A stretch of 64,000 nt of DNA from Microbispora rosea (GTDB lineage: Bacteria; Actinomycetota; Actinomycetes; Streptosporangiales; Streptosporangiaceae): contig NZ_FTNI01000018.1 of NCBI RefSeq assembly GCF_900156315.1, forward strand, positions 1 to 64,000, in the 5' to 3' direction. The stretch's first letter is position 1. Every line of letters begins with the position of its first letter. Positions 56,013 to 64,000 of the stretch are shown piece by piece. The notes under the pieces were generated by a model that made no database searches, was not told where the DNA came from, and saw only the letters and a program-made list of their open reading frames with translations. The position numbers were made by a program, and so were the translations under genes.

Positions 56013-56402
56013 ATGATTCGCAACAAGCTGGCTTCATTCCTGGCCGTAACCGGAGCATCGTCCAGTCTGCTTCTGGCGTCCGCGATGCCGGCATCGGCTG
56101 CGTCCTACAGTCTCACGCCTTATCTGCTGGCGTATAACAACGGATATCTTCACGCATACGCCACCTACAAGGCCGGCACCACGGTGAAGAAGGTGTGTGT
56201 GAATCTCATGCTGCAGACAATCTTCGCTGATCAGCCCGGTCCGAGCGCGTGCACCGGCACGCTTCCGTCGAACTCCAGTGGTGGGATCAGCAGCCCCAGT
56301 ATGCGATGCAACGCGTACCAGACATTCACGCACGTCATAGCGTACGATGCCAACAACAAGGTCATCACGTGGAAGAACGGTCCGGTCGCGTCGGGTTGCT
56401 GA
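56013..56402 (+). CDS. Small secreted protein of unknown function
   Basis: The 129-residue product has a Sec signal peptide (about residues 1-30, cleavage after MPASA) and a mature domain of about 98 residues with four Cys that could form two disulfides, many Thr/Ser/Tyr and no recognised family motif. ATG 56013 is favoured over the upstream in-frame ATG by the ribosome site and by the signal peptide start MIRNKLASF. It may be a structural or inhibitor-type exported protein. Confidence 0.75.
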   Translation: MIRNKLASFLAVTGASSSLLLASAMPASAASYSLTPYLLAYNNGYLHAYATYKAGTTVKKVCVNLMLQTIFADQPGPSACTGTLPSNSSGGISSPSMRCNAYQTFTHVIAYDANNKVITWKNGPVASGC

Positions 56403-56553
56403 GCGAAGCGGCGGCCGTCAAGCAGGAGCCTGTTCTCTCGGGCATGGAATTAGCCGTGGGCTTTCACGGCGAATTTCGCCAAGTTTGATCTTTCGCGTGA
56501 AAAGTCCTTCGCTTGCTAGGGCAGAGCTTTCCGTCCGCGACGCGACCGGTGCC

Positions 56554-56727
56554 GTGCGATTCGCGTTGGTCGGCGACATCCCGCTGCCCGAAGACTTGCG
56601 GCGTTTCCATCTCGACACCGTCGGGGAGGGGCTCCGCACGATGGGCGTCTCCTTGGCCGCCCTCATAGAGCGCGACGTGCTGCGCGCCGCACGAGAAGCC
56701 TTCGACACCTGGCCGCTCCAGGACTGA
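56554..56727 (+). CDS. Small hypothetical protein or gene tail
   Basis: An open frame ending at 56727 gives VRFALVGDIPLPEDLRRFHL and a helical C-terminus (VSLAALIERDVLRAAREAFDTWP). It is followed 18 bases later by a good hairpin, which suggests a real transcribed gene end. No family is recognised and the start (GTG 56554) is a guess; it may be the tail of a truncated gene. Confidence 0.35.
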   Translation: MRFALVGDIPLPEDLRRFHLDTVGEGLRTMGVSLAALIERDVLRAAREAFDTWPLQD

Positions 56728-56745
56728 AGCGCGCTCCCGACGCGT

Positions 56746-56776
56746 GAGCCCACCCCGGTACGCCGGAGGTGGGCTC
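56746..56776 (+). terminator. Terminator-like hairpin
   Basis: Perfect 9-base stem GAGCCCACC / GGTGGGCTC with a 13-base loop, shortly after the stop at 56727. Confidence 0.6.
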
Positions 56777-57308
56777 TGTCGTGTTCGTTGGGTTCCACTT
56801 TGTCGATCCGTCTGACAAGTCAGCCATGCTCGTCGGGCGCCGGCCGTCGCTTCCATTTGAGTGGACGCATCGAATCTGCCCTGCGGGCTTGACCATGACG
56901 CTGCGTCAACCCTCCATGCTGGCTGTCATGAGTGTCCCCCCGACAACCAATCAGGCCCAGGGAGCCGACCGGTGCCCCGACCAGCGATCAACGACGGTGC
57001 GCCTGGCCACCGTGTTCGGATGAGTTCTCTCGTCATCCAGGGAACTGTCCGTTTTGGCGGCATACAACGGTGGCGAATCTACTATGTAAAGAGTGGGTGT
57101 CTTGAGAAGCATCTCAGGAGGAACCGCTCTCATGCGGGTTGTGGTGGGCAGCCGTTTAAGGATGGGTTCCGGGTCTTTCTCACCACCCAGCCGCTCGCCG
57201 CACTCGAACCCGATCGTATTCACGAGGCGTGAGAAACCCGTAGGTCGTGAGCGTGGTTGGTGCCAAGGACTCCAACCACGAGAGCCGCCCTGTACTCCTG
57301 GAAGCGCA
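56777..57308. other. No gene recognised
   Basis: No frame shows known motifs. Possibly decayed sequence between a hypothetical gene tail and the arsenate reductase. Confidence 0.45.
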
Positions 57309-57713
57309 TCAGGGCTCCAAAAGCTCGACCACCAGAGCCTTCACCCGGTCGTGGATTTCGTCTCTTATCACGCGCACAGCATCCATGCCTTGCTCGGCCG
57401 GGTCGTCGAGTTTCCAGTCCTCGTACCGTTTGCCGGGGAAGAGAGGGCAGGCATCACCGCAGCCCATAGTGATGATCACGTCGGATGCCTGGACGGCATC
57501 GGCAGTGAGGAGCTTCGGACTTTCGGCACTGATGTCGATGCCGACCTCGCGCATGGCGTCGACGGCGACGGGGTTGACCCGCTCTGCGGGCGCCGAACCG
57601 GCTGAACGGACCTGGACGCGGTCGCCAGCCAGATGAGCGAGCCAGCCGGCCGCCATCTGGGAACGGCCGGCGTTGTGTACGCATACGAACAGGACGCTGG
57701 GCATCGGGGGCAT
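57309..57713 (-). CDS. arsC: Arsenate reductase, low-molecular-weight phosphatase type
   Basis: The 134-residue protein has the phosphatase loop VCVHNAGRSQMAAG (Cys-x5-Arg-Ser), and the later Cys residues in MGCGDACPLFPGK that form the disulfide relay of thioredoxin- or mycothiol-linked ArsC enzymes. It reduces As(V) to As(III). No ArsR or Acr3 gene adjoins; the Pit phosphate transporter (57925) is next upstream on the same strand and an aquaporin lies 2 kb away. ATG 57713 is the first of two nearby starts. Confidence 0.9.
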   Translation of the reverse strand: MPPMPSVLFVCVHNAGRSQMAAGWLAHLAGDRVQVRSAGSAPAERVNPVAVDAMREVGIDISAESPKLLTADAVQASDVIITMGCGDACPLFPGKRYEDWKLDDPAEQGMDAVRVIRDEIHDRVKALVVELLEP

Positions 57714-57924
57714 GAGCGGTCCCTTCGATCTGCTTGGAGCTCCTGATATTCGCTCTGGCTGACGGCATTCACGGCACACCATGCCCGATCTCCCGCCGTG
57801 GTGCGTCGCTCGGTGCGGAGGTGTGGTCGATCGCCACATCGCTCACCCTGAAACGGCCGCAAGCGAACGCCTCAGGTTGCCTGAGGCGGCCGGCAGGTGC
57901 TGCCACGCCTCCGAAGCGGTGCCG

Positions 57925-58956
57925 CTACGCAAGCAGGAGGTACGCGCCTGCGGCTACGGCGGCGGCGACGGGCGGTGTGCACAACCACGCGATCAGCAGG
58001 TCCCGGACGGTCTTCTTGTTGAGCCGGGAGAGGTCGTTGGCCGCGATGCCGGAGATGGCCCCTGCCGACACCTGCGTGGTCGACATGGGCAAGCCCAGTA
58101 TGGCGCCCAGTCCGACGAGGCTCGCGGTCGTGAGGTTGGCGGTGAAACCTTCGACATGAGGAATCTTGATGACGGAGTACGCGAGCCGGTCGGCGATGCG
58201 AGAGCCCGCCACGACACCTCCGACGGCCATGGCCGCGGTGACCGCGAACAGCAGGCCCGTCGGGGTCATCCCGCCCACCAGCGCGAAGGTGCCGATAGCG
58301 ACGATCTTGGGCGCGTCGTTGAGGCCCCGGGCGAAGCTCGCCAGGCCGCTTGTCGCCCAGTGCGCGATTCCGATGGCTTGCTGCGCCTTGGTCGGCTCGA
58401 CCTGTCTCGTCAAGGTCGCGACCGGCGCCGTGTCGCCGTCCGGGACCGGAGCCTGGATTCTCTCCCTTCTCGCCGTACGGATCGTCACGACTTTCCGGGT
58501 GATGATTCCTAAAACGGCTGAGATGGCGTAGGCCACCAGGATGCTCAGCAGCAGCGGCTGCACGACCTTCCCGAGCAGTCCGTTCCACTCGACGGCGGAA
58601 CCGGCGAACAGGCTTCCGGCGCCGAGGAGCGAGCCGACCAGGGCATGGGTGGTGGAGACGGGCAACTTCAGGACGGTGGCCAAGACGACCCAGAAGATGG
58701 TTCCTACCAGCACCGCGACCGTGAAAGCCGGGGTGGGCTTGGCGGAGACGATGCCTTTGGAGAAGAGATCGGTCATCTTCGAGGCCAACGTCAACGAGAC
58801 GAGGCAGCCGAGGGTGGTGGCCACGGTGCCCCATGCGATGGCCGTGCGGATTTTCGTCACGCCCGCGCCGGCGAGCGTGGCGACACCCTTCGGCACGTCG
58901 TTCGCTCCGTTGGCGGCGGCCAGTAAGAGCACGAGCACAAGTACGAGCACTTCCAT
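57925..58956 (-). CDS. pit: Inorganic phosphate transporter, Pit family
   Basis: ATG 58956 follows a CCGGAGG site and gives 343 residues; the frame extends further but without homology. Pit signatures occur twice as expected: AAANGANDVPKG in the first helix and ARGLNDAPKI in the second half, with GLPMSTTQ and LPVSTTHALVG. It takes up phosphate (and arsenate) as a metal complex with protons. Its closeness to arsC is notable since Pit is a main arsenate entry route. Confidence 0.92.
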   Translation of the reverse strand: MEVLVLVLVLLLAAANGANDVPKGVATLAGAGVTKIRTAIAWGTVATTLGCLVSLTLASKMTDLFSKGIVSAKPTPAFTVAVLVGTIFWVVLATVLKLPVSTTHALVGSLLGAGSLFAGSAVEWNGLLGKVVQPLLLSILVAYAISAVLGIITRKVVTIRTARRERIQAPVPDGDTAPVATLTRQVEPTKAQQAIGIAHWATSGLASFARGLNDAPKIVAIGTFALVGGMTPTGLLFAVTAAMAVGGVVAGSRIADRLAYSVIKIPHVEGFTANLTTASLVGLGAILGLPMSTTQVSAGAISGIAANDLSRLNKKTVRDLLIAWLCTPPVAAAVAAGAYLLLA

Positions 58957-59865
58957 AGGTATGCCTCCGGGGGTAGCGGTGCTCGTGGGGGAGCGCGCGC
59001 AGCGAGAGGTATGGCTCGGCCGGAGTGGAACCGCCCAGCCACGGACCGGTTGCAGCCCTGCGCCGCCGCTGCCCAGGTCGAGCACCGGCTCGCCAGGTCC
59101 TACGTAGCTGACGGGATTTCCGCAGCCGAAATCCTGCTGCAATACATCCGAGGGAATAGCCGCAAGGGATTGCGCATCAGAGCAGCATGGCCCGGCGCAG
59201 GGACCCGCGACGCGGCGCTGTAACGCTGTAGCGCTGTTGTACGGCCTGTCCGACGTTCACGCTGACATCACCGGCCTTTGAACCGTATATCCCCTGCCCG
59301 ACGGCAATAGCGTCAATACTATCGGAGCTATCGTCAAGACTTTTGAGTGAAGATCCTGTTAACGCCCTATTGACTGGTCCTTAACGGCCGGTGATTCCTC
59401 GGGTCACTCGACGGTTTTCCTTTGACGGAGGTTGTCCCGGCGCGGGCAGGGCGACGAACTGGGGTGCGTTGACCGCGCCGGCGCTGCTACGCCGCCTCCA
59501 CCAGCCTTGATGGCCGTCGCCAGCCGGGCCGTGCGGGAAACCCGGCCACTTGGTGATCTTGATGCGGTGTGGACGGTGGTGAAGGTCGATTCGCTTGCCC
59601 GCGCTGACCGGTTGGCTCCACACCAGCCCATTTTTGGCCTGTCCGGAAATGGGTCATCGCGGCTAGGTGTTCGGCGCGGCAGTCAGGCGAACTTCGCGGA
59701 AATTGGCGCTACCAAATCGCATTGATATCTGTAAATATCGGTTCGGGTCGTGTAGCGACAGGTCGGCTGGCGCGGTGCGGCAGGACGTCATGCGGTATGT
59801 CATGTCCAGGGGAGGCCAAGCGTGCGTGACTCGGCAGCGCGTCTCGACCGGATCGGTGATTCTTG
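58957..59865. other. Long region without recognised genes
   Basis: Roughly 900 bases with only motif-free open frames. Near 59333-59347 GTCAAGACTTTTGAG is an imperfect copy of the palindrome found at 60689. Promoters for the Pit gene (left) and the aquaporin gene (right) should be here. Confidence 0.4.
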
Positions 59866-60594
59866 GTGAGCCCGGCGTTGCCCCGCCGGGCGCTGGCCGA
59901 GTACGTGGGCACGCTGCTGCTGGTGACGGTGGTGGTCGGGTCGGGGATCATGGGGCAGGAGCTTTCGCCCGACGACGTGGGACTCCAGCTGCTGGAGAAC
60001 TCGACGGCGACGGTCTTCGGGCTCGGGGTGCTGATCCTCGTTCTCGGCCCGATCTCCGGGGCGCACTTCAACCCGGTGGTCACGCTGGCCGACTGGTGGG
60101 TGCACCGCGAGCTTTCGCTCTCGGACGTGGGGGTCTACGCCGCCGCCCAGATCGCCGGCGCCATCAGCGGGGCCGTGCTGGCCAACGCGATGTTCGGCAA
60201 GGCCGCCGTCACCTGGTCCACGCACGACCGCTCGGCCGGGAACCTCCTGCTCGGCGAGGCGGTCGCCACGGCGGGGCTGGTGCTCGTCGTCTTCCTGCTG
60301 GTCCGTGCGGGGAACGCCCGCCTGGCGCCGGTCGCGGTCGCCTCCTATATAGGCGCGGCGTACTGGTTCACCTCGTCGACCAGCTTCGCGAACCCGGCCG
60401 TGACCATCGGCCGGGCCTTCTCCGACACCTTCGCCGGGATCGCCCCGTCCTCGGTGCCGGGGTTCGTCGTCGTCCAGCTGATCGGCGGCGTGATCGGTCT
60501 CGCCCTGGTCTCCGGGCTGTACGGCCGCGATACGGGCGCGGTCACGGCCGGACGTGTAAAGGCCGACCCCCTGCTCGCCGATCGCACGCTGTGA
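59866..60594 (+). CDS. Aquaporin/MIP family channel
   Basis: A 242-residue six-helix channel with both half-helix motifs: HFNPVVTL (NPV in place of NPA) and FANPAVTIGRAF. The Arg of the selectivity filter follows the second motif. Actinobacterial MIP proteins of this type move glycerol, water or, in ars operons (AqpS), arsenite. Start GTG 59866; TTG 59863 is the alternative. Its place near arsC and pit allows an arsenite exit role, but 2 kb of non-coding DNA lies between. Confidence 0.88.
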   Translation: MSPALPRRALAEYVGTLLLVTVVVGSGIMGQELSPDDVGLQLLENSTATVFGLGVLILVLGPISGAHFNPVVTLADWWVHRELSLSDVGVYAAAQIAGAISGAVLANAMFGKAAVTWSTHDRSAGNLLLGEAVATAGLVLVVFLLVRAGNARLAPVAVASYIGAAYWFTSSTSFANPAVTIGRAFSDTFAGIAPSSVPGFVVVQLIGGVIGLALVSGLYGRDTGAVTAGRVKADPLLADRTL

Positions 60595-60688
60595 TCTGGC
60601 GGAATTGGCGGACATGCTGTATGGCGTAATTCCGAAATGTTTCGTAATGGTCGCGCAACATAAGCCGTGTACACGAATAGGAAATCTT

Positions 60689-60721
60689 GTCAAGACCCTT
60701 GACCATTGCCGCAAGACCCTT
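60689..60721. promoter_or_regulatory. Palindrome with direct repeat before the OPT gene
   Basis: GTCAAG-ACC-CTTGAC (60689-60703) is a perfect 6-3-6 inverted repeat, and CAAGACCCTT recurs at 60712-60721, 21 bases (two turns) after the first copy at 60691. An imperfect copy is at 59333-59347. Likely an operator for the OPT-peptide-radical SAM unit. Confidence 0.5.
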
Positions 60722-60791
60722 TTAATGTGCATTTGCCGCGTACATCGATAGTTATCAATGTAGTTCACCTGGTCGAGATGGGGGGCGCTCT

Positions 60792-62468
60792 GTGGGAGGT
60801 AAGGAGCGCACCGCATCCTCCGCTCCATCGCATTCGGCTCTGGCGGTGGACGCTCTTGCCGGCTGGCGGGGATCGTACGTCTGGGCCACGCTCATCGGCC
60901 TGGCCATCGGCGTGCTGCTCTGCGTCCTCAACGTGCTGGTCCTGTTCCGCACCGGCACGTCCTTCGGAGGGTCGGCGCTGGTGGCCGCGCTGGGCGCGGC
61001 GCTGCTCCGGGTGGCGGGGGCGCTCAGCTGGCAGGGTCTCTTCGTCGTCTTCTCCATCGCGTCCAGCGGATACATGGCCACGGCCGCGCTGGACACCGGC
61101 ATCGGAGCCGTCGTCCTGCGGGCCGGTGAGCTGCCGGCCTGGGGTTTCCTGGTGGTGCTGGCGATGGCCGCGAACGCCGTGGGCATCCTCCTCGGCGGGC
61201 TCGTCGCGCGGGCGCTGGTGGTCGCCGAGCGGCTGCCCTACCCGACCCTGAAGCCGGCCATCACCCTGATGGCGTCGCTCAGCAGCCCCAAGGACGGGGA
61301 GAGCGACCGGCTCGGCCGCATGCTTCCCATCGCCGCAGGCGTCGGCGCCGCGTCGGCCCTGGGGGTCGCCCTGTGGGGCCACGAGGTCACGCCGGAGGTC
61401 ACGGGCACCCATCTGGCCCTGGCCCTCTCGCCGTTGTTGTACGGGGTCGGATTCCTCATCGGCCCGCGCGCGTGCGCCTGGCTCGCGGCCGGCGCGGCGT
61501 ACACCGTCGTCGTGTGGGCGGTCCAGGACGGCACAGAGGGCCGGTCCGTGGCGTACACCGACCATCTGTCCTATCCGTGGGTGCTCGCCGCCGGCGTCGG
61601 CCTCATCCTCGGCTACTCCCTCGCCTCGATCGCCCGGGTCCGCGGCCCGCTGGCGCGTTCCCTCCAGGGTGGCCGTCTGCTCCCGGGCCGTACGCGGTGG
61701 CTCGCCGCCGCCGTCCTCGTGGGAACGGCGCTCCTGGCGCTGGTGTACCCGTCCCTGCTGCGCTACCTCGGCTACGGCCTGCTCGGCGTCGTGCTGCTCG
61801 CCGTGATGACCGTGTTCCTCACCCGGGCCGGAGGCGAGATCGGCCTGGTGCCGTTGTCCCCGGCGCTGTACTTCAGCGTCGTCGCCTTCGCCATATCCGG
61901 CGCGGACCAGACGGCGGCGTTGCTCATGGCCTCGACCGTCTGTTGCGCGGCCCTCGCCGCCGTGTACTTCACCTACTCCGTGAAGGTCGCCCACGACCGT
62001 CCCGAGGGCCTGTCCGAGCCGCCCAGGCGGCTGACGGGCTGGACGCAACTGGCGGGCGGCCTGGCCGGCGCCGTGGTCGGCGTCCTGGTGATCGCGGTGC
62101 TCAGCCGCGCCGGTGTGCTCGGAGGAGGCTCCTTCCCCGCCCCCGTGGCCACCGCGGTCCAGTTCGTGGACGCCACCGTCCGGGGATCGACCGAATACCC
62201 CGCCACCGTGGCCCTCGCGCTGGCCGTTTCGGGCCCGCTGGGCCTGGGCCTGGCCTTCACCTCGGCCATGCCCACGATGATCGGCCTCGGAGTGCTGCTT
62301 CCCCCCGCCGACTCGCTGACCCTCGCCGCCGGAGGCCTGACCCAGTGGCTGCTCACCCGCCGCAACCCCGGGCGGCGCAGCGGCACCGAGATCGTCGCCT
62401 CCGGTCTGATCATCGGCGAGGGCCTGATCACCGTCGCGGTGCTCATCGTGCGGGAGGTCCTGCGGTGA
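60792..62468 (+). CDS. OPT-family transporter
   Basis: The 558-residue protein has about 14-16 hydrophobic segments and the OPT/YSL motifs ERLPYPTLKPAITLMASLSS region and LTRAGGEIGLVPLSPALYF. OPT proteins import small peptides, siderophore-metal or glutathione derivatives by proton symport, or act as exporters in some settings. The gene is 105 bases upstream of a 44-codon peptide gene and a radical SAM gene on the same strand, so it may move the mature peptide or its metal complex. GTG start; the ribosome site is weak. Confidence 0.88.
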   Translation: MGGKERTASSAPSHSALAVDALAGWRGSYVWATLIGLAIGVLLCVLNVLVLFRTGTSFGGSALVAALGAALLRVAGALSWQGLFVVFSIASSGYMATAALDTGIGAVVLRAGELPAWGFLVVLAMAANAVGILLGGLVARALVVAERLPYPTLKPAITLMASLSSPKDGESDRLGRMLPIAAGVGAASALGVALWGHEVTPEVTGTHLALALSPLLYGVGFLIGPRACAWLAAGAAYTVVVWAVQDGTEGRSVAYTDHLSYPWVLAAGVGLILGYSLASIARVRGPLARSLQGGRLLPGRTRWLAAAVLVGTALLALVYPSLLRYLGYGLLGVVLLAVMTVFLTRAGGEIGLVPLSPALYFSVVAFAISGADQTAALLMASTVCCAALAAVYFTYSVKVAHDRPEGLSEPPRRLTGWTQLAGGLAGAVVGVLVIAVLSRAGVLGGGSFPAPVATAVQFVDATVRGSTEYPATVALALAVSGPLGLGLAFTSAMPTMIGLGVLLPPADSLTLAAGGLTQWLLTRRNPGRRSGTEIVASGLIIGEGLITVAVLIVREVLR

Positions 62469-62502
62469 CCCGCCACCTGGGGCACGCGCCCCACCAACGA
62501 CT

Positions 62503-62527
62503 CTCCCCGCCGCGTCGCGGCGGGGAG
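62503..62527 (+). terminator. Perfect GC stem-loop between OPT gene and peptide gene
   Basis: An 11-base perfect stem (CTCCCCGCCGC / GCGGCGGGGAG) with a 3-base loop, 34 bases after the OPT stop and 46 before the peptide ATG. Without U-tract; it may be a partial terminator or an RNA-processing/stability element that makes the short peptide message more abundant. Confidence 0.6.
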
Positions 62528-62573
62528 CGGGCCGGAGAGCGCGGCAGAGATCACAGTGGAGGAGGTGATACCT

Positions 62574-62708
62574 ATGATCGCCATTTCCATGATCGAGAAC
62601 GCCGAAGTGTCCGAGAAGCAGACCGACTGCTGCACCGCCATGCGCGGCCGGAAGAACCTCGACGTCGTGACCAGCATCATGGCCAACGACCCCGACGGCT
62701 GCGAGTGA
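62574..62708 (+). CDS. Putative RiPP precursor peptide (44 residues)
   Basis: A 44-codon gene with the strongest ribosome site in the window (AGGAGGTGA at 62559-62568, 5 bases before ATG). The peptide has a leader-like N-terminal part (MIAISMIENAEVSEKQ) and a second part with Cys19-Cys20, TAMRGRKNLDVV and a C-terminal DPDGC(43)E. It lies 88 bases upstream of a radical SAM/SPASM gene, the usual neighbour of ribosomally made modified peptides such as sactipeptides and ranthipeptides. No family is recognised. Cys-to-alpha- or beta-carbon thioether crosslinks are a guess; Cys/Asp residues might instead bind a metal. Confidence 0.7.
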   Translation: MIAISMIENAEVSEKQTDCCTAMRGRKNLDVVTSIMANDPDGCE

Positions 62709-62796
62709 CCGTGGCCGGCGGACCGTACGACACGGGTGTCCCCTGCCGCGCCCTCCACGTCCCGGCCCACCGGACACCGTTTCTGGGAGACACACC

Positions 62797-64000
62797 ATGC
62801 TCGTGAGCCCGAACACCGTCACCTTCTCGGTGGAGCTCCCCGAGGGCACCCTGGACCCGGCCTATCTCGACGAGAGCGGCAAGGTGAGCGTCCTCGCCAA
62901 CGCGGTGTCCGGATCGATGGACATCGTCACCCCCGCCGAGGTCGCCGTGCTCGAACGGGTCCGCGCCGGAGACGCCGCCGTCGACCGTGAGCTCGTGGCC
63001 GGCCTGCTGGAGCGCGGGTACGTCTGCACCGACCCGGTCGAGGAGGAGGCGCGCTACCGCGCCATCGTCGACGGCTACTTCCAGGCGATCCAGGAAGCGC
63101 CGTTCCAGTTCATGTTCATCCCGTCGTTCGTGTGCAACCTGGCGTGCCCGTACTGCTTCGAGGGCGAGCTGACCACCAGGAGCCCGCGCATGGACGAGGA
63201 GATGATCGAGGCCGCGTTCGACACCATCCCCGAGATCCAGGACCGGCACCAGAACTCCGGCCCGCCGTACATCACCCTGTTCGGCGGGGAACCGCTGCTG
63301 GACACGCCGTACCAGCGCGGCGCCGTCGAGCAGATCCTGCGCGGCTCGTACGACCGCGGCTACCCGGTCACCGCGATCACCAACGGCGTGGCGCTGGACG
63401 CGTACGTGCCGATGCTGCTCAAGTACGGCTGCGAGGAGGTTCAGGTCAGTCTGGACGGCACGCCGAGGACCCATGACACCCGGCGGGTGTTCCGCAACGG
63501 CAAGCCGACGTTCGAGCTCATCGAGCGCAGCATCGACGTGGCCGCGGAGGCCGGCATCCGCGTGCTGATCCGGGTGCTCGTCGACGAGGACAGCGTGGAC
63601 GACATGCCGCGCTTCGCGGAGTTCGCGCAGGCCAAGGGGTGGCTCGACCACCCGAAGATCCGCCTGTTCAACGGCTTCACCAAGGCCACCACGTTCCTGT
63701 ACGTCACCCCCGACCACCCCGAGGAGAAGCGCAAGCGCATGGTCCGGGGCGACGTCAAGGCCGGGCTCCAGGAGGCCTTCTGGCGCATGGTCCAGCAGAA
63801 CCCCCTGGTGGACCGCATGCTGCAGCCCGACCTGGCCCGCATCAGGTCGGCCGTCCTGGAGGGCGACCGCCTGCGGCCCAACCTCCAGGGGTGCAGCGCA
63901 GGCACGAGCGTCGTCGCCTTCGACCCCAACGGCAAGATCTACGGCTGCCCGGAGACCGTGGGCCGTCCCCAGCACGCCTGCGGGACGTTCTACCCCGAGT
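62797..64000 (+). CDS. Radical SAM/SPASM peptide maturase, 3' end beyond window
   Basis: ATG 62797 (GGGAGA upstream) opens a frame of 401 codons that runs off the window. Residues 1-90 resemble a PqqD-like peptide-binding winged helix (ANAVSGSMDIVTPAEVAVLE). The radical SAM cluster motif is CNLACPYC (Cys113, Cys117, Cys120), followed by TLFGGEPLL and VQVSLDGT. Near the edge, GCSAGTS and KIYGCPETVG belong to a SPASM domain with auxiliary iron-sulfur clusters. Such enzymes install crosslinks in short peptides encoded nearby; the 62574 peptide is the expected substrate. Confidence 0.9.
   Translation, partial: MLVSPNTVTFSVELPEGTLDPAYLDESGKVSVLANAVSGSMDIVTPAEVAVLERVRAGDAAVDRELVAGLLERGYVCTDPVEEEARYRAIVDGYFQAIQEAPFQFMFIPSFVCNLACPYCFEGELTTRSPRMDEEMIEAAFDTIPEIQDRHQNSGPPYITLFGGEPLLDTPYQRGAVEQILRGSYDRGYPVTAITNGVALDAYVPMLLKYGCEEVQVSLDGTPRTHDTRRVFRNGKPTFELIERSIDVAAEAGIRVLIRVLVDEDSVDDMPRFAEFAQAKGWLDHPKIRLFNGFTKATTFLYVTPDHPEEKRKRMVRGDVKAGLQEAFWRMVQQNPLVDRMLQPDLARIRSAVLEGDRLRPNLQGCSAGTSVVAFDPNGKIYGCPETVGRPQHACGTFYPE

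Noticed and set aside
59251..59275. Possible PHO box (GTTCAC direct repeat)
   Set aside because: Only one good half-site is seen and it is some 300 bases from the Pit start on the wrong side of other unknown sequence; not strong enough.
60765..62849. Minus-strand frame of 694 codons opposite the OPT gene
   Set aside because: Composition is Gly/Arg/His-rich without domains; the plus strand gives a coherent membrane protein.

Overview
The window is high-GC DNA with many GTG starts, four-base start/stop overlaps and strong GGAGG ribosome sites. It comes from an actinomycete, most likely a soil genus of the Streptosporangiales type; that placement is inference from gene content and style only. 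No tRNA, rRNA or CRISPR array was seen.

Left part, 1-24,500: an accessory region scarred by insertion sequences and rich in broken genes. A truncated GntR/FCD regulator abuts an IS5-type transposase remnant, followed by a lipoprotein class A beta-lactamase. From about 2,900 to 14,200 lies a copper/metal-stress island: a multicopper oxidase broken into two oppositely oriented remnants, two DUF6153 genes (one frameshifted), a small secreted cysteine-rich peptide, a MarR/MFS pair, a PIB-4 metal ATPase, a DUF4396 protein behind a CsoR-like palindrome, the tail of a CopA ATPase, and an M56 peptidase, DUF305 lipoprotein and BlaI/CopY-type repressor. Five similar inverted repeats (9-3-9 layout) lie upstream of these units and look like one BlaI regulon. 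Next come a divergent MerR/methyltransferase pair, an MFS transporter split exactly between its halves, a nitroreductase, a PEP-mutase-like lyase and its decayed paralogue, and a MarR/MFS operon.

Middle, 24,500-48,300: a well-preserved catabolic island around a divergent Lrp/AsnC regulator. A divergently placed ketopantoate-reductase/amidase fusion and an alcohol dehydrogenase flank a complete ABC peptide importer. The importer is followed by an isoaspartyl-peptidase-type hydrolase, a D-aminopeptidase-type M55 protein, 3-methylaspartate ammonia-lyase with all key residues, and a CoA transferase. A second operon adds creatininase-family, SDR, M20, M19, DUF885, alpha/beta-hydrolase and aspartoacylase-family enzymes, then a MaoC mesaconyl-CoA hydratase and a CitE-like lyase. 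Together they suggest uptake and hydrolysis of a peptide containing 3-methylaspartate, whose residue is then taken through mesaconate to central metabolites.

Right part, 48,300-64,000: an ISL3 element, further IS, integrase and GntR scars, a TetR-controlled ABC exporter, a small secreted protein, an arsenate reductase near a Pit phosphate transporter and an aquaporin. At the right edge an OPT-family transporter is followed by an unannotated 44-codon gene with a near-perfect ribosome site and by a radical SAM/SPASM enzyme cut by the window end. This looks like a RiPP locus and is the best candidate for an undescribed system.
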